Below are positions 8,354-18,154 of a stretch of DNA of 64,000 nucleotides, piece by piece (the stretch's first letter is position 1; each line of letters opens with the position of its first letter). The notes under the pieces were generated by a model. The model worked only from the letters and a program-made list of their open reading frames with translations, did no database searches and had not been told where the DNA came from. This DNA is from Tritrichomonas musculus (taxonomy: Eukaryota > Parabasalia > Tritrichomonadida > Tritrichomonadidae). Location: positions 2,497,001-2,561,000 of the forward strand of contig JAPFFF010000020.1 of assembly GCA_039105265.1 (NCBI GenBank). The letters are read 5' to 3'. The position numbers and the translations under genes are program-made.

Positions 8354-10402
8354 ATGAGTAAATCGTCAATAAAACTTACTGCCGGACAAGTAATGCAAGG
8401 CAATAATACGCAAAAATTATTAGGATATTGTAATAGACTCAACAATGAACTGGGATTCAATATCATTACTACGAATGCTCAGGGAGGATTATTGGCGGAT
8501 AAAACATATGCTAGATATTTGTTGAAAGTTCTAAATGAATTCAATTTTGGTCTTCATGCAAATGCCGTCGATAGTAATACAATAGATAGATTCATTCAAA
8601 GGTTTCAAGAAGAACATCCTATAGATAGACCCTTGACTTATAGTGAAGATTTAGTGGATATGGGTGATTATATGTTCAGTAAATGGATTCGAATTACTCC
8701 TTCATTTTATAATGAATTATCTAAAAGAGTCGACAAACGAATCCTAAGACAACATGGGGACGAAGCTTTTCCAAGAAATATTATTCGTACTGCAATATCT
8801 ATACTCAATTCTCATAACTTTGCCACATATGACAACACCGATCATAGATATATTCGACGTATCAATTCAGAAAGTCTTCAACATTTCGTAAATAGAGTAT
8901 ATTCACATAGGGAAATTCTTCCTGTCCCTCCATCAAGTCCTCCCCCTTTTCCTCCAGAAACTTCACATAGGGAACCTCAAGAGCATTCAGGACCTTTCTT
9001 TAGGTTTGGAGCAGCAGAGACTTTTCCAGAATTAAATCCCTTAAACAAATTGAGAAGACCTCCTCAAACGCCTCCAAGGACTTTGTCCCGGTCAGCAGAG
9101 CTGCCAACACCTCAAAATAACAACAACGATAATACAATTTTATTTCAAAATCAAATGGCACAACAACAACCTAATATAAACAATGAAAATATAGAACGAT
9201 TAATTACCGATTTACTTATAAAGTACAACATATCCGCCCAACAACCTACTTCTCGTCAAGCTTTAGATCCACGACCTGAAGTAGCTTTATATCAAATTGC
9301 TGATTTGTATAAAAGTTTACCATCCGGCCACGGTTTTGCAGGAGCGCGTAATAAAGATGGAATGGAGGCTTTGGAACACATAGTATTAAGACTCAAAAAG
9401 GATATAAAACGTGTCGCACAAGCAATTTCTCCACAAGGAGCGCAGAAAATGGTTGAGAAACACAATGAGAAATCACCGCATAGTCCATGGACTCTTGTCC
9501 ACGAAGATATAAACGGAGATAAGATCCCTGATGTCGCCATCAAAAACGCCAACAATAAGTACGTCTATGTAAATGGATATACAACAACAAAATCCGACTG
9601 GCCAATGCGATATGGTTTCTTCAATGAATATCCCACAAGAGAGGACCGAAAAGAATCAGGATTTAAGAGCGCAAGAGAATATACTAATAACTTATTTGGC
9701 GGTCATTTTGACGTCAATAATCCAAATCCATACATGAAAGGTAATATACTCGAATGGCACATACCAGAATCATGGCGAGATTACAAACATGAAGGATACA
9801 AGAAACCATCTGACAAGAGAATGTCTTCATACAGGAGATTCGAATACTTTATTTTCAGAAAGGCGTTCGATTACGCACTCGGTAAATTAATCACCAACAA
9901 CTCTATCGGAAACATAACGCAAAAACCACTTAGCAAATACAAGATGCAGATTTACATTAAGGCATGTGCTATGATGTGGAATTATTATATTATACACGAT
10001 TTTGCAGTAAGGCTCGGATTAGGCAATGTCGATCCAAATAGTAAAGATTTCGACAAATTGAAGAAAAAGAACAAACAAGCAATTGATGATGTTGTCAGTG
10101 ATTTAATAGCCCACACTCTCTACACAAAAGATGATTATAATGAACAACAGAGAAAAGCCTTTTCAAACAACATTGCTGAACATGCCAAATTTGCTATTCT
10201 CCACGCAGCACAATCATTACAGAAGCCAGAAATATTCGAAGGACACAACCAACAACCAACACCCATTACCGATTTCGATTATTTTGAACAAGAACATCCT
10301 GACAATCAATGGACTCAAGAAGGCCAAGGTAATTGGGGCAATCATCCACCTTGGATGCAAGATGACGAAGCTGCTGCACAACTCCGAGCATTCTTGGAGT
10401 AA
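8354..10402 (+). CDS. Maverick ~680-residue protein of unknown function (element A copy)
   Basis: 682 residues. The N-terminal 190 residues (KLTAGQVMQGNNTQKLLGYC onward) are shared by all copies. A Pro/Ser-rich linker at about 195-260 contains the conserved ETSHREPQE and ETFPELNPLN. The C-terminal domain has the loop DINGDKIPDV, resembling a calcium-binding DxNxDxxxD loop, followed by YVNGYTTTKSDWP. The end is acidic. It is always encoded upstream of the ATPase on the same strand, which suggests a virion or packaging role (inference). From about residue 265 this copy differs strongly from those of C and D apart from short conserved blocks. The start is set by alignment at MSKSSIKL. Confidence 0.7.
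   Translation: MSKSSIKLTAGQVMQGNNTQKLLGYCNRLNNELGFNIITTNAQGGLLADKTYARYLLKVLNEFNFGLHANAVDSNTIDRFIQRFQEEHPIDRPLTYSEDLVDMGDYMFSKWIRITPSFYNELSKRVDKRILRQHGDEAFPRNIIRTAISILNSHNFATYDNTDHRYIRRINSESLQHFVNRVYSHREILPVPPSSPPPFPPETSHREPQEHSGPFFRFGAAETFPELNPLNKLRRPPQTPPRTLSRSAELPTPQNNNNDNTILFQNQMAQQQPNINNENIERLITDLLIKYNISAQQPTSRQALDPRPEVALYQIADLYKSLPSGHGFAGARNKDGMEALEHIVLRLKKDIKRVAQAISPQGAQKMVEKHNEKSPHSPWTLVHEDINGDKIPDVAIKNANNKYVYVNGYTTTKSDWPMRYGFFNEYPTREDRKESGFKSAREYTNNLFGGHFDVNNPNPYMKGNILEWHIPESWRDYKHEGYKKPSDKRMSSYRRFEYFIFRKAFDYALGKLITNNSIGNITQKPLSKYKMQIYIKACAMMWNYYIIHDFAVRLGLGNVDPNSKDFDKLKKKNKQAIDDVVSDLIAHTLYTKDDYNEQQRKAFSNNIAEHAKFAILHAAQSLQKPEIFEGHNQQPTPITDFDYFEQEHPDNQWTQEGQGNWGNHPPWMQDDEAAAQLRAFLE
9078..9103. 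repeat. Double-hairpin cassette in the ~680-residue gene of A
   Basis: GGACTTTGTCC (9078-9088) and CAGCAGAGCTG (9093-9103), separated by CGGT. It lies in the Pro-rich linker at about residue 242. The D copy has no hairpins here; the C copy has a different pair at the corresponding place. Confidence 0.85.
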
Positions 10403-10446
10403 ATATATCACTCCTAAACATTTTTTTACAGTCTTTTGGGGAATAA

Positions 10447-11262
10447 ATGAGTTTAAAAGTAATTAATTCTCTTGTCTCAGAAACTCTGAAACAAAACGCA
10501 AACAATTTATCGGGTGCTGTAATCGAGCCAATTCACGATGATATTCATATCAAATATAATTCTGTAAATGTCGTCGTCGGGAAACAAAATTCTGGAAAAA
10601 CCGTCATTGCTCTCCAAGAAATCATCAAAATAGGCCTGCTCGACACATTTCACTTACTAATCTATATCACGAAAAATGGTGACGAAAATGATAGGAGTTT
10701 CCAATCTCTCAAACACCTCATCAAAATGCCATATATTACCGTTTCCGAGAAGATGGCAGTCGATTTTATCACTGAATTAATTGCGGCAAAAAACCTCTAC
10801 TATCTTGTCAAGCGAGAAGGATTGGAGGAACAACTAGATGATGGACAAAAAAATGATATGTTTAAGGTGCTTCACATTACTGATTTCAGCAAAGATTTCC
10901 TCCATACATTGATACTTTTTGATGATATTTCAAACAACAAATTATTTTCGTCCGAAGAATCGTTTTTCTCTCAACAGCTCCGAAGATGCAGACACACAAA
11001 TATTTCCTACTTTTTATTGATTCAAGGATGGAAAGGCATCAAACCGCATATCAAAAATGAGATTACGACTTTGTTCGTTTTCCCTTGCTTCAACCGTCAA
11101 CAGCTTCATTATATTTATTCCCAATCAGCAAGTAATTTGGACTTTGAGGAGTTCTACAATTTGTATAGGCAATTGTCTGAAGAAAAAAAATATAATCCAG
11201 ATTCTCATTCCTGTCTAATTGTACAGGTATCAGAGGGAGGAGAAACTTCTATCTCGACATAG
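10447..11262 (+). CDS. ATP: Maverick packaging ATPase (FtsK/HerA-like, A32 type), element A copy
   Basis: 271 residues, predicted to drive DNA into capsids by ATP hydrolysis, as in the A32-type ATPases of Polintons and large DNA viruses. The Walker A motif GKQNSGKT lies near residues 47-54 and the Walker B TLILFDD near 155-162. RRCRH and a polar strand TNISYFLLIQ follow, consistent with the family's arginine finger and sensor region. It is nearly identical to the D copy and about 80 percent like C by eye. Its 3' end overlaps the convergent coiled-coil gene by about 58 bases. Confidence 0.92.
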   Translation: MSLKVINSLVSETLKQNANNLSGAVIEPIHDDIHIKYNSVNVVVGKQNSGKTVIALQEIIKIGLLDTFHLLIYITKNGDENDRSFQSLKHLIKMPYITVSEKMAVDFITELIAAKNLYYLVKREGLEEQLDDGQKNDMFKVLHITDFSKDFLHTLILFDDISNNKLFSSEESFFSQQLRRCRHTNISYFLLIQGWKGIKPHIKNEITTLFVFPCFNRQQLHYIYSQSASNLDFEEFYNLYRQLSEEKKYNPDSHSCLIVQVSEGGETSIST

Positions 11263-11597
11263 TCGCGATGTCCATATGGACTCTCAGTCTGAGGATTTAA
11301 GAAATGTATGATGTTATTTATTGTCTCTTTCATATGCTGTATCTCTTTTTTTAGTTCATCTAGCTCGTTGCCAAAGTCAATTTCATATTGTGCATTTTGC
11401 TTCATTTTTTTGAGGCTCAACACATTCTTGATTCTAGTTATTCGATACTCTTTTATGAGATATAATTTATTGAGTTTATGCGTCGTAAGTTTATCCATCT
11501 CTTCTTTATTCTTGTTATAGTATAAATTGAATTCATCAACTGTATCAAACTCTTTCGTATGCTTTGAGATAGGCTCAATTACTTTGATGTCGTTCAT
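11205..11597 (-). CDS. Maverick small coiled-coil protein (element A copy)
   Basis: 130 residues starting MNDIKVIEPISKHTKEFD. The charged, heptad-like helix from about residue 75 to 105 (ELDELKKEIQ onward) suggests a coiled coil. In C and D the homologous gene is likewise convergent with, and overlaps, the ATPase gene, a conserved arrangement. A longer frame starts six codons upstream (MFIEKE), but the C copy begins at MND. Function is unknown; a structural or assembly role is possible. Confidence 0.75.
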   Translation of the reverse strand: MNDIKVIEPISKHTKEFDTVDEFNLYYNKNKEEMDKLTTHKLNKLYLIKEYRITRIKNVLSLKKMKQNAQYEIDFGNELDELKKEIQHMKETINNIIHFLNPQTESPYGHRDYVEIEVSPPSDTCTIRQE

Positions 11598-11723
11598 TTC
11601 CTTTTCAATAAACACAAATAAAATTCATCTTACTTCAACAAAGGAATATCAAATCTTCCTGGATTAGTTGTTGGCCCTGCAATTTGCTGAGAAACTACAA
11701 TTCTCCTTGATTTCATCATTAAA

Positions 11724-13352
11724 TTGTCCCAATCCATAGATGTCTCAGCAGATACAAATGGATTGATGAAAATATTTGTCGGATTCAAGAATGCTGTAGA
11801 ATTTTATGAAGATTGTCGCTTCTGGATAAATGATAAACTCTTAGGCGCATATCGACAAGACGAACTCCAAAGAGAATCTTTCGCCTATAATTCCATCAAA
11901 CCTCGTGATGCAAAAGCAACATCAAAATATTCTCATTCTACTTGGGAAAATGTCAGTCAATTCTCCCCATCTGTTTGCGGTTGTTATGTTGATTTAAAGG
12001 ATATTGCTGATGGACAACCACATAAATTTACCATTGAATTAACCATCCCATTTGTCGACCAACTGGCTCTTCAGGCATGGCAGTTATATCCAAACGCAAT
12101 TTGTGGAGAGATAGAAGAAGAGGTCAAAACATCTTTACGCGCTCTTGTCTGGGCACAAATCAATCCAAATATCGTTAAGGAAACTCTACAATTTTTGGAA
12201 GACAAAGAAATTGCTGAAGAAATGCCTTCTGTCATCCCAATCTCAAGAAAATTCACACAAATAGGCCGTCCGTCTGTTATTGTTTCTCATTATTCTGCCA
12301 AACCAACTCCTTCCCAAAAACTTCATATCGAATACCAAAGATACAAAGGAGCAAATGTCTATGATGACGATGTTTTGGAACATCCAACAATTGATTTCGG
12401 ATATACTGACGAAGAATTTACAAAATATGGAGTTTCAAGAGATGATGTCAATAAAAAAGAATTTGCAGAATTAATCGCATCAGCTAATCCAGACAAACCA
12501 TTGGATCCAGGAGATACTGTCAAAATTATCAAAAGTGAATTGAAAGGCGCCTTACTTGCCACAACAAAATCAGACAATATCAATCTCAAAACAGAGAAAA
12601 TTACTTTAGATGTCCTTGGAGGAACTATTCAATTAGGTCGTTCAAATTTGGCAGGTTTTGGTCTCAAACCAGATGTTTATCAAGGACTTGTCAGAGAATT
12701 ACAGACTCCTTTATTGATTCCATCTCAGGAACTTACAAGAGACATTTTCGAAGGAACTGCCAAAGTAAACGGTCTCGAAATCAGCAAGTCAATTCCATTG
12801 AGAAATGCGACAAATATCACGATGATGTTTCCAAAATCTCCTGCCGACATTACTTGTTTCGACAATATTATGTATCAAAATGTCCAGCTTGTAGTCAATA
12901 AAAGAACATACCCAGACACAGAATTTGCCAATACTTGTGCTGCAAGATTTTATCAACATCAGCTTATCGCAAACGAACTAGATGGAGCCTTAGAAGCCAC
13001 ACAAGAATTTGAAGACTCTTTCACACAGCCATTAAACGACCCAGCAACAGGAAAAAGATATACAAATTGCCGCTCTGACGGTACATCTTTTGGTATCAAC
13101 TTCCAACTCGAAAGGAGCAATGCCGGCTATGTATTTGACGGAATAGATACTGGAAGTACTTCAATAACCGTTACGTTCAGAGGTCAGCCAATGTATCGTG
13201 GTGATGATGACACATACTTTATTCCCGACCCAGAATATCCCAACATGCATCCTCCGTCACCAGAAGCCTGGGTCTGTTCTGATACATATTTCACTTGGAG
13301 CGTTAATGGAGTCGAATATTATCAGACTGGCGTACCAGCAGGCTACGAGTAA
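11724..13352 (+). pseudogene. MCP: Maverick major capsid protein gene (element A copy, incomplete)
   Basis: It closely matches the element C capsid gene over most of its length and is predicted to have encoded the double jelly-roll capsid protein. Conserved stretches include GLMKIFVGFKNAVEFYEDC and QLERSNAGYVFDG. The Gly-rich amphipathic protein gene that adjoins the capsid gene in C is not found whole in A, so I count this block as one of the damaged regions of the element. Whether a product is still made cannot be told. Confidence 0.8.
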
Positions 13353-13449
13353 ATATGAGTACCATCAGGAAAAGAGTAAAAAAAACAGTAAAAAAATATT
13401 TTTTTTTGTATCAGTACTTGCGCATGCTCAGTAAAGAGTCATAAACGAC

Positions 13450-13782
13450 TCAATACTCTAACTTCAAGAAAACAGTGAAATTGTCAGGCTTTATTTCGTT
13501 CCCTTCTGCGTCTGTAAACCATATCCTAAACTCTCTTTTTGTCCCGACAAATTCGTATTTCCTATTGTCGTCTGGAGGAGTCAAATTGGCATACCAGACA
13601 AGAGAATCTTCGTACTCATCTCTTTGAATAAATGAAGCATGCATTTCTGTTTCTCCGTCCAGATATCCATTACAGGTGGCTCGACAATATTGGAAGGAAA
13701 TATATCGTTTATTCAATGAATTGGTGAATTCTGAGGGCAAAATATTGTTGTATTTCTTGGTAATGAAGTATGTCTTGGGCAT
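13450..13782 (-). CDS. Maverick small beta-rich protein (element A copy)
   Basis: 110 residues, starting MPKTYFITKKYNN, with alternating hydrophobic strands and the C-terminal stretch FRIWFTDAEGNEIKPDNFTV. It is about 80 percent identical to the C copy by eye. In A this gene faces the opposite way to the capsid gene, whereas in C the two share a strand, so a local inversion separates the families. It is divergent from the fibre-like gene, with starts about 14 bases apart. The beta pattern and place next to the capsid gene suggest a minor capsid or cement protein (inference); at this length it is too short for a typical penton protein. Confidence 0.75.
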   Translation of the reverse strand: MPKTYFITKKYNNILPSEFTNSLNKRYISFQYCRATCNGYLDGETEMHASFIQRDEYEDSLVWYANLTPPDDNRKYEFVGTKREFRIWFTDAEGNEIKPDNFTVFLKLEY

Positions 13783-13796
13783 TTAATACTAAATAA

Positions 13797-16700
13797 ATGA
13801 CAGCAATACTGACTAAACAGAACGCTTTAGACGGTGCATTTATGGGTGGTTCAAAGAATCCTTCCTCAATAAATTGTGATGAAATAAGCGCCAAAACAGC
13901 TGATATTGAACAAGATTTGACCGTTGGAGGAGATATAAATTTGGGAGGAATCTCTCTGAAATCTCAATTAATAAATCATGAAGAACGAATAACCTCTTTG
14001 GAAATGTCCTCTGGCTCAGTTAATGAATTATCATATGAAGATGGTCTTGACGCCTATTCTCTTGATTTAAACTCCTTGTTGAAAGCAGAAAATGACGAAT
14101 ACAATATACTGGAAATCAAAATAGATATACCATCTGACTATTCAGGAGATGTTTTTACAATAAACTGTTCAACGTTAGGCTCTGTAGGAGACCCCAGCAA
14201 GACTGGCGGGGAAGCAAAAATAGACGCAAAAAACGGCAAATTTACGAATCCCAAAATCGACTCAAATAACGCAATTTCCTATATTGAAAACGAATTATCC
14301 GCCCGAATTTATATGAGTAAGGAATCTCTTGACAGTCCTTTTGACCTCTTTACTTCTGGTTTTATGAAAATAAACTTTACAGGAAAGGTGAAGCAATATA
14401 TTTCAAACAAGGAATCTAACCTCATAAATATCAAATGTAATAATGTCGATGCAGAAAATTGTCTCAAACTTTATACTTCTCCTTTACCGAATTTCTATGA
14501 GATGAAGTCGTTTAGGACCACAGAAAATGAACAATATTGTTATGCTGATTGGGGCTATATTCCGGGAACAGAAGAATTTGACAAGCTCTTAGATGGACAA
14601 ACTTTTGAGTTCCATGATGAGGTATTTGGTACAGATTTCAAACTCACAAAGCAAAATAATGAATGGGTCGGCAATAATTTGTCATACAATATTCCTGGCT
14701 CCAAATCAATCAAAGGAGAAACTGAGTTCTTCAAGCATACATATCAAGGAATTTTCATTGAGCAAAACGACACAAATCGATACGTCCTAAGGAATTGGAT
14801 ACATAATTATTCCGACAAAAATCCTTTTGAAGTCATTGTTGAGAAAGGACTTTGTACATTTAACGATTGCGAAGTGGCAAAATACGAAGATAAAGACGGA
14901 TATTGGAGTGTTCTACTGAAATGTACCAAGAAAGAGTCATGTAATTTTTCGGCAAGTCTAAATATAAACGGAATAGAATATGTCTCGGAATTTGGGTATT
15001 CTCATAGTAGTTATGAGTCAGAATCGTGCTATAAAGTTGTTTCAGAAAATTGTTATAAATATATTCCTTTCCACTACAATAGCCGAATAGATATTGGGAA
15101 TCCTCCTTACGGCCTGATACTTTATATGCCCTCTGACAAAGAAGTAATTTTTCCGATACCAGATGTTTCGTATGAAGAAGGAGGAAATACTTTTGAGTTT
15201 CTGGCAGGATGTGGGTATTATTCTGTCGTACCAAGACCTGAAGCATGCAGTACTTTATACACAAACTGTAATATACAGACTTCTGGCGTCGTTATTGGAG
15301 AAAATATTGAGTCTCATCTTTTTGTTCTAAATTCTTTGGGAAATACTGTAGATATAGCAAATAATAGAATATCTGAGCTGCAAAATCTTTATTCAAACCT
15401 CCAAAAACAACTAAACGATATGAAAAACAAGACAAATTGGTTTGATTATGTCAAAGATGTTGTGTGTATAGCTGGTGCCACAGTAAATTTTGTGGGCGGT
15501 CCAAATGCGCTTTTATCGTTGGCGGCAAAGGGAATATCAAAGGTGAAAAGCTTTTGTTTTGCTGGTGAAGAGGTTTCGGAAGGAGCGGAGGCGATAGTTC
15601 GGGACGTTGATTTTCTTGCTGCTCCAAGAGAGATTCGAACAGCGCTGGAATTTATTGAAGAAATAGAAGCGTTTGACAAGAAATGTTTCCGATATCTTTG
15701 TTATGGAGTTGATGACAATGAGGAGATTAAAATAGACGGAGAGTATGAAGATTTTCGAATAAATATTCCGTATTTAGATGTATATGCAGAAAATTGTCCT
15801 TCAGCTGCTTGGATTATGTCGATGACAAAAGAACAGAAACCGATTTTGTTGGGCGAAGAACTGACTAATAAACAGCTGATTACAGCAAAGGCAGTCAAAA
15901 AATTGATAGATAATCATATGAAACAGCTCAAAACAGTCGATTTATCGGGTTATATTTCAAAGGAAGAAGCGGATGGAAAATATGCGTTAAAAACAGAGAT
16001 TCCAGAAATAATTGATAAAAAAATTACTTTCAATCAAGAATTAGAATTAAATTATGATGAAGGTAATGGTATTAATACTCTTTCGGTTCTTTATACTAAT
16101 GCAAGTCAATATTTTGAAAAATGGAAACAATATGGAATGTTATTTGATGGATATGATAAAACTGATGAAAATATTTAATATCAAGGAATATTCACTATAT
16201 CAAGTATTAATAATAATGATTATGTTTTAAATAATGGCGTTCAAAATATAACATTAACATTAGAATTTAGTACGAGTTGTGGAGTAGTTTATGATTTAGA
16301 TAATCAACATAAAATCAACGTAATAAGTTGCTATATTGCAAATGAAGATTATGATGAAACGAACAAAAACTGTGTTGTTAATCTTGCATTTCTCCAAGAT
16401 AATTTTGCTCAGAAAACAGAATTGACCCGTGCTATTGAGCAAGTAAAAAGTGAGATTTCTGAACCTGTCGATTTGTCAGGTTATGTGGCAAAAAATAGTT
16501 TATTAGAAATAACTAGTCCATCAAGTAATATAGCTAAATTTTATAGTTCTGTTGATGCTAATGTTATTACTTCAATTAGTTTTGGATATAATGATGTATA
16601 TAATACTGATTTTGAATATAAATCTTCAAAAGTTGCTAATAGTGGGAATTTGGATATATATGTTGATGGTTATAAATTTCAATCTTTTCAGATGTTTAGT

Positions 16701-17222
16701 ACTGCAAGAAATACAACAATTGATTCTAATTTATATGTCAATGGCTCAATATCATCAAACGGCTCAAATACAATTACTCATTATGCCCCAATAGAAGCGG
16801 GTGAAGAAATATCGGACTATAAGATTGGAAAACCAGTATTTTTATCAGGCCATGTGTACAGAAGAGACCCCCACAGCCTTGCTGAGTCCAGTGAAACTGG
16901 CCAAAAAAATATGTTCGTCAGTTCGACTGCAGAAGACACCACAGACTGTATTTGCTCTGTAATCATAGACGGTTCATGGAAGGAATTTGTTGGTGTCATT
17001 GTAGAGGTAGATTCAGAAAACGGATGCGTCAAATTCGCTTCACACGGAGACTATTTATTTTATGTCGATGACGCTAATTTGTATCAAATAGGAGATGTAA
17101 TTCTATATGACGGAAGGATTTTGGACGAGGATTATGCCATGACTTTGAAGATTCAACAAAGTATTGTGGGCAAAGTAAGTGCAAAAATAAACGAACATAT
17201 ATTGGCTATTTTCAAATCTTAA
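13797..17222 (+). pseudogene. Maverick fibre-like protein gene (element A copy, broken)
   Basis: Counterpart of the 1322-residue protein of C. It starts MTAILTKQNALDGAF and ends with a conserved C-terminal module (HGDYLFYVDDANLYQIGDVI, then VGKVSAKINEHILAIFKS) like those of phage-type fibre and receptor-binding proteins. The copy looks broken, with about one damaged region. The N-terminus has a coiled-coil-like stretch after a short beta segment; the middle has many beta-type repeats. Predicted role: surface attachment fibre. Confidence 0.75.
16874..16900. repeat. Double-hairpin cassette in the fibre gene of A
   Basis: CAGCCTTGCTG (16874-16884) and CCAGTGAAACTGG (16888-16900), separated by AGT. 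The C copy lacks both hairpins, and the A protein is 12 residues longer between the same conserved blocks. Confidence 0.88.
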
Positions 17223-17270
17223 ACACATATTTTGAGACTTATGCCGGCAACTTTGTTGCAGTCGTGAGTT

Positions 17271-17846
17271 TCAGCAACATATTTTCATACTCACGCCATA
17301 TTTTATGAACTGTGAGTAAATGTCGTTGTAGGCATATTTCATGTCTTCTGTCTTGTTGTTTTTCGTTATGAGAATTTTCGAAATATATATCAATTTATCT
17401 GAAGAACAACAGGAATTACAGGCGATATCTTCGTCCAATACTAATTCGACTTTATCTGCGTCGGTCAAGAGTTTAATCATATTCATGAGAGATGTGGTAT
17501 TACAAGCGAGATAAGAATTCACTTTTAGTGGATTGTCCTCATAGACAGAAACAAGCATTTCAAGGAATTTATTTTTTTGCTCAAGGGAGTCAAGCTGATT
17601 GTAGTTCTTTAAATCAGACAAACTATTGCTTCGAGAGACTGTTTTTGAGGCGTTAAGTTGAGGGACATTAGGGTACGACAAATCCTTTGTCCTAGGGTGA
17701 TTCCTATCACCGCTTGCTTTGCAAGAGTCTACTTCGGAGCCGTAAGTTATTTGGATATTGGTATTCTGTTCTTGCGAAATTGATGTATTGTTCTTGCTTT
17801 TTGCTTCTGATGACAGTATACGAGCTTGTCGGAGAGTTCCAGACAT
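17271..17846 (-). CDS. Maverick mid-size protein with variable linker (element A copy)
   Basis: 191 residues. The N-terminus (TLRQARILSSE) and a C-terminal domain of about 100 residues (LDSLEQKNKFLEMLV; KYAYNDIYSQFIKYGVS) are shared with the C copy, while the middle 60 residues are unrelated and low-complexity. Several Cys near the C-terminus (CNSCCSSDK) are not fully kept in C. It is convergent with the fibre-like gene and follows the small basic protein gene on the same strand. Function is unknown. Confidence 0.72.
   Translation of the reverse strand: MSGTLRQARILSSEAKSKNNTSISQEQNTNIQITYGSEVDSCKASGDRNHPRTKDLSYPNVPQLNASKTVSRSNSLSDLKNYNQLDSLEQKNKFLEMLVSVYEDNPLKVNSYLACNTTSLMNMIKLLTDADKVELVLDEDIACNSCCSSDKLIYISKILITKNNKTEDMKYAYNDIYSQFIKYGVSMKICC
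17696..17725. repeat. Double-hairpin cassette in the mid-size gene of A
   Basis: GGTGATTCCTATCACC (17696-17711) and CTTGCTTTGCAAG (17713-17725), separated by one G. It lies in the variable linker that has no match in the C copy. Confidence 0.85.
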
Positions 17847-17867
17847 TATTTGAATAACAAAAAATTT

Positions 17868-18107
17868 TCAGGAGTAAAGATTGCTAACAGCTCTATTTAA
17901 CAGATTTCTTACCTTCATATCTCTGTCATATTTTCGTTGAATCTTCTCTCTTTTTGCTATTTTTTTAGGGTCCGTGGGAGGTGTTTGGCTCAATATCCTT
18001 CGATAATATTGAAGACGAGATTTCAGTTGTTTCAGAGTAGGTGTGGCAAAAGTTTTTCTACCGTGCCAGTTTTTGAGAGGGAGGAGAGCGGGCTGTTCTT
18101 GTGACAT
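17868..18107 (-). CDS. Maverick small basic protein (element A copy)
   Basis: 79 residues from MSQEQPALLPLKNWHGRK, matching the 81-residue C protein (MSQQDCLTLPPLKQWHERK). A longer frame starts ten codons upstream (MTSEMAL), but the C copy supports the MSQ start. It is rich in Lys and Arg (KSRLQYYRR, KREKIQRKYDRDMKVRN) and helical, suggesting nucleic acid binding or a core protein. It lies head to head with the integrase gene and ahead of the mid-size protein gene on its own strand. Confidence 0.75.
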   Translation of the reverse strand: MSQEQPALLPLKNWHGRKTFATPTLKQLKSRLQYYRRILSQTPPTDPKKIAKREKIQRKYDRDMKVRNLLNRAVSNLYS

Positions 18108-18154
18108 TTTCTGCGCAAGGGCCATCTCTGATGTCATTTTCTACCAAATAAAAA

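Noticed and set aside
14190-14220. CCAG/CTGG stem in the fibre gene of A as a cassette
   Set aside because: Only one 4 bp stem with a 5-base loop; too weak to count without more copies.
14860-15264. 134-codon frame opposite the fibre-like gene of A
   Set aside because: Antisense shadow; it has no counterpart in C.
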